In this document: positions 23,324 through 30,771 of the stretch, in pieces | How the letters are laid out: the number at the start of each line of letters is the position of its first letter | How positions within the stretch are numbered: position 1 is the stretch's first letter | NCBI GenBank assembly: GCA_910585445.1 | Contig: CAJUEK010000018.1 | Coordinates: forward strand, 1 to 35,875 | DNA length: 35,875 nucleotides | Direction: 5' to 3' | Origin: an uncultured Bacteroidales bacterium | GTDB lineage: Bacteria; Bacteroidota; Bacteroidia; Bacteroidales; UBA932 | Translations under genes and position numbers: made by a program | The notes under the pieces: model-generated | The model's input: the letters and a program-made list of their open reading frames with translations, nothing else | The model's database searches: none | Told to the model about the DNA's origin: nothing

Positions 23324-24022
23324 TCATTCCTCGTTCAAATGTCCCTCGGAGCAGTGGCCGAAGGTGTAACTGAAATATTCCTCAATCGACATTCCCATCT
23401 CACGTGCCTTTTCTTCGGAGAATTTCTCCACGGCATTCATCCTCTCCGTACCTCCGGTCACATCGAATATGCTTTTTAGCTCGTCAAGGGACTCCTGCGG
23501 TATTTTCCTCAGGACTCCCGGCCCTTCACCCCTGAAATTGGCTCCGAGTCTTGCGAAATTGTCCTCGAGATGCTCCGTATGCCACTTCCATACAGGGCCG
23601 GACTCGACGTGGTCTTCCCATTTGAATGTGTCAGGATGCACACAATATCCGTAATTGAGGATATTTCCGGTCATGATTTTCGTGAGAGGGTAGAGTTGGC
23701 GTCCCTTTTCCGAATGCACGAAATAGCCGAGTTTGGCCGAAAGGTTGCGCAATGCCATTATGACCAGTCCCGGTCCGTTTTTGCGGGGGCACCGTGTCAC
23801 GCAGGACATGCATTCGCCGCAATACCATATTACATCGCTTTTGAGAAGTTCCTCTATGTCGCTGTCGTTTCCACGCTGCACGGTATCAACTATCTTGCGC
23901 GGGTCGTACCTGTAAAATTCGGCTGCTGGGCAGATTGCGGTGCATGTCCCGCAATTTATGCATGTCTTGAGACCTTCCTTTATGCGGTAGTCTTCCTTGA
24001 GCATTTCATAAAGTTTTCCCAT
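23324..24022 (-). CDS. HdrC-like 2x[4Fe-4S] protein with C-terminal extension
   Basis: This 232-residue protein has two [4Fe-4S] motifs in its N-terminal half: C21-C24-C27-C31P ('TCINCGTCTAICP') and C68-C71-C74-C78P ('YCGECMSCVTRCP'). This is the HdrC arrangement. About 140 more residues follow, with aromatic-rich stretches ('NYGYCVHPDTFKWEDH', 'GPVWKWHTEHLEDNFARLGANFRG'), unlike the short methanogen HdrC. Its stop lies 4 bp before the HdrB-like start, so the two surely form a pair. It is the first Hdr-like gene of the run and sits 67 bp after the CaCA antiporter gene. I see no good promoter in that gap. Confidence 0.88.
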   Translation of the reverse strand: MGKLYEMLKEDYRIKEGLKTCINCGTCTAICPAAEFYRYDPRKIVDTVQRGNDSDIEELLKSDVIWYCGECMSCVTRCPRKNGPGLVIMALRNLSAKLGYFVHSEKGRQLYPLTKIMTGNILNYGYCVHPDTFKWEDHVESGPVWKWHTEHLEDNFARLGANFRGEGPGVLRKIPQESLDELKSIFDVTGGTERMNAVEKFSEEKAREMGMSIEEYFSYTFGHCSEGHLNEE

Positions 24023-24089
24023 ATATCCTTATTTAAAAATTACTTCACCCGGGCATAGCCTGCATGATGGGGACTATGCTTGCGGGATA

Positions 24090-25067
24090 TTATAAATGAT
24101 TGGTGAAAAGCCATGTCATGTAGGCCGCCTCCATGGCCAGCAGCATGCCTCCTTCAAACCTGTCAAGCTTCTTTACCTCAAAGGTATATGCGCTGGCAAG
24201 CAGGAAGATTGAGCTTATCATGATGGCACCGAGGTCCACGGGAGACATTCCGCTGAAGGACAGCGGAGCTATGACAGCCGAGCCGCCAAGCACAAGGAGT
24301 ATGTTGGATATGTTGGAACCGAGTATGTTGCCGAGCGCAAGCTGTCCACGTCCCTTGATTGCAGCCACAACGCATGTGGCGAGCTCCGGCAGGGAAGTGC
24401 CCACGGACATTACTGTTATGGCTATGAACTTTTCAGACAGATGAAGCCTTTCGGCTATGTTTGCAGCAGAGTTTACGAAGAGCTTGCCGCCTCCCACGAG
24501 GGCCGCGATGCCTCCGATAATCATAAGGACGGCCACAGGAGTTGAATATTGCTTTGCCGGCTGCTCTTTTTCAGTCTCTGTAACGTTCTGGCTGTCATGG
24601 CTGAACGAGGTCCAGATATACCAAGTGAATATAGCCAGGAGCAGGATGCCGTCGATATGTCCGAGACGGTCTTCTCCAATGCCGAACAGGCTTTTCTTCA
24701 TTCCGAGCATTATAAGGAGTCCGGTCACTGCAATATTGAGCGGAATGTCTTTCTTGAGATTCCTTCTGGTGATGACGAGAGGGGTAATCAGCGCTGTGAT
24801 TCCAAGAATCATCGTGGTGTTGAATATGTTTGACCCGATGACGTTTCCGATGGCCATGTCTGCCTTATGCTGGAAGGCCGATATGAAGCTTACGACCATT
24901 TCCGGGGTGGATGTGCCTATACCCACTATGGTGAGTCCGATGAGGAATTCGCTTATTCCTGATTTCCTTGCTACGCTTGAGGAACCGTCCACAAGGTAAT
25001 TGGCCCCTAAAAGTATGAGCAGCAGCCCTGCTGCGAGTATCAAAAACTGTATAAACATATTTTGCAT
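24090..25067 (-). CDS. CaCA-family calcium/sodium antiporter (YrbG-like)
   Basis: This inner-membrane cation exchanger has 325 residues, about ten helices and two inverted repeats. The alpha-1 motif is 'GIGTSTPEMVVSFISAF' with 'DMAIGNVIGSNIFNTTMILG' (about 52-90). The alpha-2 motif is 'SVGTSLPELATCVVAAI' with 'QLALGNILGSNISNILLVLGG' (about 225-262). The paired Glu residues in GTSxPE are the ion-binding residues of the family. Family members swap Ca2+ for Na+ or H+. It precedes the Hdr-like genes on the same strand and has the only good -7 box of that run, so it may be the first gene of the transcript. A functional link to the Hdr-like proteins is not evident. Confidence 0.92.
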   Translation of the reverse strand: MQNMFIQFLILAAGLLLILLGANYLVDGSSSVARKSGISEFLIGLTIVGIGTSTPEMVVSFISAFQHKADMAIGNVIGSNIFNTTMILGITALITPLVITRRNLKKDIPLNIAVTGLLIMLGMKKSLFGIGEDRLGHIDGILLLAIFTWYIWTSFSHDSQNVTETEKEQPAKQYSTPVAVLMIIGGIAALVGGGKLFVNSAANIAERLHLSEKFIAITVMSVGTSLPELATCVVAAIKGRGQLALGNILGSNISNILLVLGGSAVIAPLSFSGMSPVDLGAIMISSIFLLASAYTFEVKKLDRFEGGMLLAMEAAYMTWLFTNHL

Positions 25068-25102
25068 TTAGCTCTTCCTCCGGTAAGAGGAAACAATCTC
25101 GG

Positions 25103-25110
25103 CAAAGATA
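25103..25110 (-). promoter_or_regulatory. Putative promoter -7 box (TATCTTTG) of the antiporter/Hdr/cysteate run
   Basis: The minus strand reads TATCTTTG, 35 bases before the CaCA start codon. A TTG is present 19 bases further upstream (minus strand, 25130-25132). No comparable box was found before the HdrC-like gene, so this may drive the whole run down to the terminator at 16635-16666. Confidence 0.5.
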
Positions 25111-25274
25111 TGAAATAATATGATAATATCAATCTGCGCACATGGTTTTCCGCTGGTTTTTCCGGCGGTGCACAAGTGCTTCCTCAGTGTTTGGGAAACG
25201 GTGTTCCTGTGGCGCCAAGATATGATTTTGGGAGAAATTGCCGCTTTGCTGAAACGGAATCATCAGATTTTGTG

Positions 25275-25282
25275 TATGTTTG
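25275..25282 (+). promoter_or_regulatory. Putative -7 box of the NfeD-like gene (TATGTTTG)
   Basis: TAnnTTTG match on the plus strand. It places the transcription start near 25288, which rules out the longer readings of the downstream gene and favours a start at 25302 or 25311. Confidence 0.45.
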
Positions 25283-25301
25283 CAAGATGCAAACCAAGAT
25301 T

Positions 25302-26633
25302 ATGATTACTATGAGACGCTTCCTGTCATTTTTATGTGCTTTGGCAGTGTGTACGGCAGCTTCCGCAGGGGATGCCGTGTTTTACAGGATAAGGCTTGAC
25401 CGCAATATTGACCGTGCAGCCCAGCGCATGGTGGTACTCGGGCTTGAGAAGGCTTCTGAGGCCGCCGCCGATTATGTGCTGCTGGACATTGACACTTATG
25501 GCGGGGCTGTGGATGCGGCTGACAGCATAAGGAGCGCGATTCTTCGTCATGAGGGACCGGTAATCGCTTTCGTTAATATGCAGGCAGTTTCTGCCGGGGC
25601 GCTCATCAGCATCGCGTGCGATTCAATATATATGAAGACCGGAAGCACTATCGGTGCGGCGACTGTCGTTGACGGGGGAGGCAGGGTCATGCCTGACAAA
25701 TACCAGTCATTCATGCGCGGGATGATGCGTTCAACGGCGCAGGCCAAGGGGCGCGACCCTCGTGTCGCAGAATCTATGGTTGACACGGCCAATGTGCTGA
25801 GCCTGACTCCGGAGGAAGCCGTGGCAAAGGGCTATTGCGAGGGAATCTGCGAGAGCTGGGCCGATGTTGCGCGTGCGGTGTGCGGTTCCGGGGATTTCGT
25901 GATACGGAACATGGAAGATGACCTGACATGGGTTGACCGTGTGGTGCAGTTTCTTCTGAACCCTATCCTTCAGGCCATTTTCCTTATGATGATAATAGGC
26001 GGAATCTATATCGAGATAAGGACACCGGGTGTCGGGCTTCCGCTTGCCATAGCCGTTGCCGGAGCGGTCTTGTATTTCTCCCCGCTTCTTGTGGAGCAGC
26101 TGGCGGCATATTGGGAGATTATGCTTTTTGTTGCCGGACTTGTGCTTATAGCCCTTGAGATATTCGTGATTCCGGGGTTCGGAGTATGCGGAATCTCCGG
26201 AATCATCGCAGTTGTGCTCTCGCTGGCTTTCGCTATGATTGACAATTCTGAGTTTTTCCGTTTTGACGGGACATTCACTCTTGTTCCTATTGTCATGCCG
26301 GTTTCGATTGTGGTCATATCGGCGTCACTGGCGATTTTCGGTGCCGTGCTGATAGTCAGGAAGCTTTATGCAACGCGTTCTTTCGACAATATAGCATTGA
26401 GGCAGTCGCTTGATTCGGCAGAAGGCTTCACCGGAGTCATGTCTGGGCTGGAAAGCCTGGTGGGAGAGCCTGTGGTGGCCTTTACGGACATGCGCCCGTC
26501 CGGTAAGGTGAAAACTACGGACGGACGCATAATCGAGGCATCTCTGCGGTTCGGCGGCTTTGCGTCAAAGGGCACGACGCTCAAAGTCTTGGCTGCAGAA
26601 CAGGGAAGGCTCTATTGCGAGCCTTTGGCTTGA
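25302..26633 (+). CDS. NfeD/ClpP-class membrane serine protease
   Basis: This belongs to the long NfeD family, which pairs a ClpP/S49-like serine protease domain with membrane helices and a C-terminal NfeD OB-fold. A signal sequence (MRRFLSFLCALAVCTAASAG) opens the protein. The protease-like domain runs to about residue 190: 'YVLLDIDTYGGAVDAADSI' is the oxyanion-strand block, and 'FVNMQAVSAGALISIACD' holds the Ser-Ala-Gly nucleophile motif. Four or five hydrophobic helices follow, about 210-370. The soluble tail ('GFTGVMSGLESLVGEPVVAFTDMRPSGKVKTT') is the NfeD domain. Homologues work with stomatin-like proteins in membrane quality control, but no stomatin gene is adjacent here. ATG 25311 is an equally good start. 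The gene is divergent from the CaCA antiporter. Confidence 0.88.
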   Translation: MITMRRFLSFLCALAVCTAASAGDAVFYRIRLDRNIDRAAQRMVVLGLEKASEAAADYVLLDIDTYGGAVDAADSIRSAILRHEGPVIAFVNMQAVSAGALISIACDSIYMKTGSTIGAATVVDGGGRVMPDKYQSFMRGMMRSTAQAKGRDPRVAESMVDTANVLSLTPEEAVAKGYCEGICESWADVARAVCGSGDFVIRNMEDDLTWVDRVVQFLLNPILQAIFLMMIIGGIYIEIRTPGVGLPLAIAVAGAVLYFSPLLVEQLAAYWEIMLFVAGLVLIALEIFVIPGFGVCGISGIIAVVLSLAFAMIDNSEFFRFDGTFTLVPIVMPVSIVVISASLAIFGAVLIVRKLYATRSFDNIALRQSLDSAEGFTGVMSGLESLVGEPVVAFTDMRPSGKVKTTDGRIIEASLRFGGFASKGTTLKVLAAEQGRLYCEPLA

Positions 26634-26670
26634 CGGACTGTCATTGTGTGAGCTTGTCTGCAGCATCTGC

Positions 26671-28077
26671 TCATCGCCTTGACAGGAGACATACGTTCTC
26701 CACGTGGTGGGTGTGAGGGAACATGTCAACTGGCCTTACAGCCTTGATGTAATAGTCCTTGCACAATATCTCAAGGTCACGTGCCTGTGAAGCCGGATTG
26801 CAGCTTACATATACTATGCGCTCCGGAGCTGCATTCAGGATTACCTGTGCCACATCAGGGTGGATTCCTGCTCTCGGCGGGTCAAGGATTATCACGTCCG
26901 GTCTTCCGTGTTCCGCGACAAAGCCGTCCGTGAGAATGTCCTTCATATCTCCTGCAAAGAAGTCGCAGTTGGTGATTCCGTTCGCCTTGGCGTTTGCCTT
27001 GGCGTCTTCGATGGCTTCCGGCACATATTCGATTCCGATGACCTTGCCTGCCTGGCGTGACACGAACTGAGCGATTGTTCCTGTGCCGGTATAGAGGTCA
27101 TAAACGGTCTCCTTTCCGGTCAGGGCCGCATATTCCCTTGCGATGCTATAGAGCTTGTATGCCTGCCTGGTGTTGGTCTGGTAGAACGATTTGGGGCCAA
27201 TCTTGAATTTCAGTCCCTCCATATATTCGTATATTGCGTCCTCACCCTTGTAAAGGTGGCAGTCCCGGTCAGCGATGGAGTCGTTTGCCTTTCCGTTTAT
27301 CACATAGTACAATGAAGTTATCTGCGGGAATTTCTCGGCAACTGCATCAAGAAGGGCAGTGCGGGCCTGCACGTCTTCATGATACATGCACAAAATCAGC
27401 ATTACATTTCCCGCCTCTGTGGTGCGGACGAACATGTTGCGCAGAAAACCTGTATGCTCGCGTATATTGAAGAAGCTCAGGCCGTTCTTCATTGCGTAGT
27501 CTTTAATGAAGAGGCGGATTTCATTGGACGGCTCAGGCTGAAGCCAGCAGTGGTCCACGTCGAGCACTTTGTCGAAGAAGCGGCCCACATGGAAGCCGAG
27601 CCCGCATCTCTGCTGTTCGCTGAGAGTCTCAGGGTCTTCGTTTTCGTAAATCCATCTGCGCTGCGAAAATGTGAATTCGAGTTTGTTGCGGTAATATGTT
27701 GTCTCGTCAGAAGGCACGATAGGGGATATTTCCGGTACTTGGAGATGCCCTATGCGCACAAGCTGGTCATATACCTGCTGCTGCTTGGCCTGAAGCTGCA
27801 TTTCATACGGAAGGGGCTGCCATTTGCATCCTCCGCATACTCCGAAATGGCTGCAGAACGGCTCCAGACGGCGCGGTGAGGGCTTTACCATGCGCAGGAT
27901 GAATCCTTCCATGTAGTTTTTCTTCTTTTTGGTCACTTTTACGTCCACGATGTCGCCCGGTACGGCGAACTGCACGAAAAGCACTGTGCCGTCAATTTTA
28001 GCTATAGCCTTGCCTTCTGCGGCAACAGTTTCTATTACAACATTCTCAAGGATGATTTCCTGTTTCTTTTTTGCCAT
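26671..28077 (-). CDS. rlmD: 23S rRNA (uracil-C5)-methyltransferase, RlmD/RumA family
   Basis: This S-adenosylmethionine-dependent RNA m5U methyltransferase has 468 residues. An N-terminal TRAM domain (about 8-62) binds RNA. Cys75, Cys81 and Cys84 ('CSHFGVCGGC') with Cys177 ('DHCWLQ') match the [4Fe-4S] ligands of RlmD/RumA. The methyltransferase domain has 'VYDLYTGTGTIAQFV', 'VIGIEYVPEAIEDAKANAK' and 'ILDPPRAGIHPDV'. The nucleophile is Cys426 in 'YVSCNPASQARDLE'. The exact target uracil (1939, 747 or a tRNA base) cannot be assigned from sequence alone, since Bacteroidota often carry several paralogues. It is convergent with the NfeD-like gene. Its leader of about 120 bases is unusually structured. 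Confidence 0.92.
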   Translation of the reverse strand: MAKKKQEIILENVVIETVAAEGKAIAKIDGTVLFVQFAVPGDIVDVKVTKKKKNYMEGFILRMVKPSPRRLEPFCSHFGVCGGCKWQPLPYEMQLQAKQQQVYDQLVRIGHLQVPEISPIVPSDETTYYRNKLEFTFSQRRWIYENEDPETLSEQQRCGLGFHVGRFFDKVLDVDHCWLQPEPSNEIRLFIKDYAMKNGLSFFNIREHTGFLRNMFVRTTEAGNVMLILCMYHEDVQARTALLDAVAEKFPQITSLYYVINGKANDSIADRDCHLYKGEDAIYEYMEGLKFKIGPKSFYQTNTRQAYKLYSIAREYAALTGKETVYDLYTGTGTIAQFVSRQAGKVIGIEYVPEAIEDAKANAKANGITNCDFFAGDMKDILTDGFVAEHGRPDVIILDPPRAGIHPDVAQVILNAAPERIVYVSCNPASQARDLEILCKDYYIKAVRPVDMFPHTHHVENVCLLSRR

Positions 28078-28119
28078 GTCTGTGTCTGGATTTATGCCGG
28101 TCTTCCGAAATGTTCAAAA

Positions 28120-28194
28120 GTTCCGGCTTTGTTTGTCAAACCGGAACGCATATGGACTGCGCATGTCAACTGAGCCTAAAAGGCTGGCCATATG
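28120..28194 (-). promoter_or_regulatory. Structured leader of the rlmD-like gene
   Basis: Two strong stem-loops lie between the putative promoter and the start codon at 28077. One pairs GTTCCGG (28120-28126) with CCGGAAC (28141-28147) and continues inward with TTTG/CAAA. The other pairs CATATGG (28149-28155) with CCATATG (28188-28194) and contains an inner AGCCT-AAA-AGGCT hairpin (28173-28185). I do not recognise a known riboswitch. Confidence 0.45.
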
Positions 28195-28204
28195 TCCGGG
28201 GGTG

Positions 28205-28212
28205 CAAAATTA
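28205..28212 (-). promoter_or_regulatory. Putative rlmD -7 box (TAATTTTG)
   Basis: Minus-strand TAnnTTTG match about 128 bases before the start codon, placed so that both leader stem-loops would be transcribed. The rest of the gap up to 28355 is AT-rich and shows no gene. Confidence 0.4.
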
Positions 28213-28355
28213 TCAAATAAATTCAATATATCACATATAAGGCTCTTGAAAGGCTTTGTGAAATCATATGTGGCGGGTGAAAATTGTGGAACTTGAGTGA
28301 TTCATTATCTATGTTCTATGGTCGCATCGGCAGGCATATTTGCTGTGCCATCAGG

Positions 28356-29327
28356 CTATGCAATCTGGCTGTAGAGCAGATGTGCATTATATGCTATGAA
28401 GCCAAGAAACAGCACCAGGCCGGCTGCCCTGCTGATTTTCCCTCTCAATGAGATGAGCGGAAGTATAAGTACGGCCGTTGCCATGACAAAATAGTCCATT
28501 GCAGTGATTCCGGATGCCTGCAGCGGAGTTATGACTGGCGTGATTCCCAATATCAATGTAATGTTGAATATGTTGGAGCCTACAATGTTGCCCAGGGCAA
28601 GCCTTGTGTTTTTCCTCAGGGCGGCGGTCACCGATGCTGCAAGCTCCGGAAGGGATGTGCCGCATGCTATCAGTGTGATCGATATGAATGCGTCGTTGAC
28701 TCCGAATGACTTGGCAATCTTGATGGCGTTCGACACGAAGAGGTCGCAGCTGACGGCCAGTATGGCAAGTCCTGCCACAGTCTTGGCCAACGATATCCAT
28801 AGGGGAGAGGCTTCTTCATGGACCGGTTCATGTTCTGGTTTATGCTCCGATTCATGCTCTGGGGCTTTTTTCCTGTCGCGGTAAAACGAATATGACATGA
28901 AAACCATGAACAAGCACACCAGGATTATGCCATCAGCGCGTCCGAGCATCGGTGCATCTCCATTGAAGAAATTGAATATCAGTGCAATGAGCAGAAGCGT
29001 TACGAAAATGCAGAAGGGAATTTCGAACTTCATGTTCGTCCTGTCCACGACGATGGGGAAGAACAGGGCGGTCAGTCCGAGTATTCCGAGCACATTGAAG
29101 ATGTTGGAGCCTACGACATTTCCTATTGCAATGTCTGCATTGCCGTTTGCCGCTCCTATGACGCTTACGACAAACTCAGGCATGGACGTGCCTATGCCCA
29201 CTATTGCCGCACCGATTACGAATTCCGATATCTTAAGTCGTTTTGCTATTGAAACGGAGCCGCTGACAAGCCAGTCGGCTCCGAACATTATGCCGAAGAA
29301 TGAAACGGCTATTATAATGTATTCCAT
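28356..29327 (-). CDS. CaCA-family calcium/sodium antiporter, second copy
   Basis: This 323-residue inner-membrane exchanger belongs to the same family as the 24090-25067 protein but is clearly diverged. Repeat 1 has 'GIGTSMPEFVVSVIGAA' with 'DIAIGNVVGSNIFNVLGILG'. Repeat 2 has 'ACGTSLPELAASVTAAL' with 'RLALGNIVGSNIFNITLILG'. Both conserved Glu residues are in place. The central cytoplasmic loop (about 150-175) is a His/Glu/Pro-rich run with repeated 'EHEPEHKPEH'-like units, which may bind metal. The gene follows a small membrane-protein gene by 31 bp on the same strand. Confidence 0.92.
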   Translation of the reverse strand: MEYIIIAVSFFGIMFGADWLVSGSVSIAKRLKISEFVIGAAIVGIGTSMPEFVVSVIGAANGNADIAIGNVVGSNIFNVLGILGLTALFFPIVVDRTNMKFEIPFCIFVTLLLIALIFNFFNGDAPMLGRADGIILVCLFMVFMSYSFYRDRKKAPEHESEHKPEHEPVHEEASPLWISLAKTVAGLAILAVSCDLFVSNAIKIAKSFGVNDAFISITLIACGTSLPELAASVTAALRKNTRLALGNIVGSNIFNITLILGITPVITPLQASGITAMDYFVMATAVLILPLISLRGKISRAAGLVLFLGFIAYNAHLLYSQIA

Positions 29328-29358
29328 TATCTTATAAGGTTATAGTCCTGTTGTCTTA

Positions 29359-29814
29359 TCAGCATCCTCCGGTCAGCTGGGGTACGTATGCAATGTCATA
29401 TTCATATACACAGGTGCATGGCACGTATTTGTACGGCACATATTCAAAAAGCTGGACATATGCCTTTCCGCTTGACTTGCAGCAGTAAACATCGAGTCTG
29501 AGTCCGTTTCCTTTTCCTTCCTCGCTGCCGAGGACACTTTTGCCTTTCCCGGATTCGAGACATGTCTCTATATCTGCGCGCATGCTCTGAGGATAGAAGC
29601 TTTCTTTCTTGCTGTATCTTGTGCCGGTCTGGACATCCTTATAACCGGTTTTCATGAAGAGCAGCATTATGATTCCTGCGAATATCATGAAGAATCCGAC
29701 CAGGTTTATAGATACTGATGTAGGGAGCGCTATGAGGATTGCACCTGCTATTGCTATGCTTACTGATATGATGAGGTCTTTTGTAGAACGTATTCTGATG
29801 AATCTCTTTTCCAT
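29359..29814 (-). CDS. Small two-helix membrane protein of unknown function
   Basis: I do not recognise this protein. From ATG 29814 it has 151 residues. A basic N-terminus (MEKRFIRIRSTKD) is followed by two closely spaced hydrophobic helices (about 14-33 and 38-55). A soluble domain follows with a Ser/Gly-rich stretch ('CLESGKGKSVLGSEEGKGNG') and a Cys/Tyr-rich tail ('YCCKSSGKAYVQLFEYVPYKYVPCTCVYEYDIAYV'). The tail has four Cys, plus a final Cys at the end. The frame continues upstream to 29889, but those 25 residues look non-coding. It is 31 bp upstream of the second CaCA gene and probably co-transcribed with it. Confidence 0.7.
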   Translation of the reverse strand: MEKRFIRIRSTKDLIISVSIAIAGAILIALPTSVSINLVGFFMIFAGIIMLLFMKTGYKDVQTGTRYSKKESFYPQSMRADIETCLESGKGKSVLGSEEGKGNGLRLDVYCCKSSGKAYVQLFEYVPYKYVPCTCVYEYDIAYVPQLTGGC

Positions 29815-30090
29815 AATAAATAAAGTGAATTTATATATGTTGTCTTGATTTCCAGTGATTTCTGTGCATATTGCCCGTATTGGCATCACCGCTATATGAT
29901 GTCACTGATAATCAAGGATTTATTTATATGTGTGATTGCATATCTGATTAGTCCTCGCCTTATGTTTTCGGTTTTTGTTCAGGACATGGGATACCAGTCC
30001 TGATGTTGTCTTTCAAAGGCTTGGCAATCAAGAATTTATGTCCGGCAGGAGGATATGCGGCAGGCTGCCGGGAAAAGTGGAGAGAGGAAG
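29815..30090. other. Non-coding gap
   Basis: About 276 AT-rich bases between two minus-strand genes. I see no gene, clear terminator or RNA structure in it. Confidence 0.5.
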
Positions 30091-30495
30091 CTAAATAACT
30101 ATCTTCCTGAGGTTTATGAATCTGTGTGACGGCTCTTCAATGCCTGACGGGAAACGTCTGATGCTGGCCAGGAGCATGGAAATGCAGTCTCTGTTGTAGG
30201 CCTTTCCTGATTTGATGAAATTTATGTTTACCGTCTTGGCGCATGTCGGGCGCTTTGCATTGTGACTTGTCCTGAGCGGAGCCGAATAATGTGTCGGTCC
30301 GGTGAGATTGCATGGTGAATCCGAAGCTGACAGGTCATGCAGGAAGACACGGGACCATGAGTGGTCAGCCGGACTGTCTGCAGTTTCATGAATCAAGTTT
30401 CCTGAGTCAGCCGCATGTTCGGAAACTGCTTTTTCCTGGATTGAGAGAAAAAAGCAGATGACCGTCATTGCATATGTCAGGAATCTGTGTGTCAT
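30091..30495 (-). CDS. Putative small secreted protein of unknown function
   Basis: From ATG 30495 this frame gives 134 residues with a short hydrophobic N-terminus (FLTYAMTVICFFLSI) that could be a signal peptide. The polar remainder has no recognised domain. The C-terminal part ('IRRFPSGIEEPSHRFINLRKIVI') looks like a conserved ending of small Bacteroidota proteins, but I cannot name the family. A longer reading from 30621 would add 42 unlikely residues. A minus-strand TAATTTTG box lies at 30629-30636. It stands alone, and a chance frame is possible. Confidence 0.45.
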   Translation of the reverse strand: MTHRFLTYAMTVICFFLSIQEKAVSEHAADSGNLIHETADSPADHSWSRVFLHDLSASDSPCNLTGPTHYSAPLRTSHNAKRPTCAKTVNINFIKSGKAYNRDCISMLLASIRRFPSGIEEPSHRFINLRKIVI

Positions 30496-30628
30496 TTCTG
30501 TCGGTTTGCCGTTTTTAGGACGGTCACGCGTCCATGCAAATTTTATGCTGTAATTGTGCGCATGCTGATAAAAAAGGGGATATTTTCTATTCTCATTTCT
30601 TGTACTTAACATAATGTACATTGTATAA

Positions 30629-30636
30629 CAAAATTA
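30629..30636 (-). promoter_or_regulatory. Putative minus-strand -7 box (TAATTTTG)
   Basis: TAnnTTTG match with a TTTG 17 bases further upstream (minus strand, 30654-30657), slightly closer than usual. It would serve the small gene ending at 30091, with a leader of about 130 bases. Confidence 0.35.
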
Positions 30637-30720
30637 CCTGAAAGGGGAGAAAGCAAATTGGAGTCGCGTTTGTTCGGCAGCCAGAATGACAAATCTATGG
30701 CGGAGTCTTGTACAAATGAT

Positions 30721-30728
30721 TATCTTTG
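30721..30728 (+). promoter_or_regulatory. Putative -7 box of the UbiA-type gene (TATCTTTG)
   Basis: TAnnTTTG match 43 bases before the ATG at 30772. The nearest TTG (30708-30710) is too close to be a proper -33 element. Confidence 0.4.
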
Positions 30729-30771
30729 CGCCCGAAATATCTGATAATAGAACGATTCAATTCATAAACAC

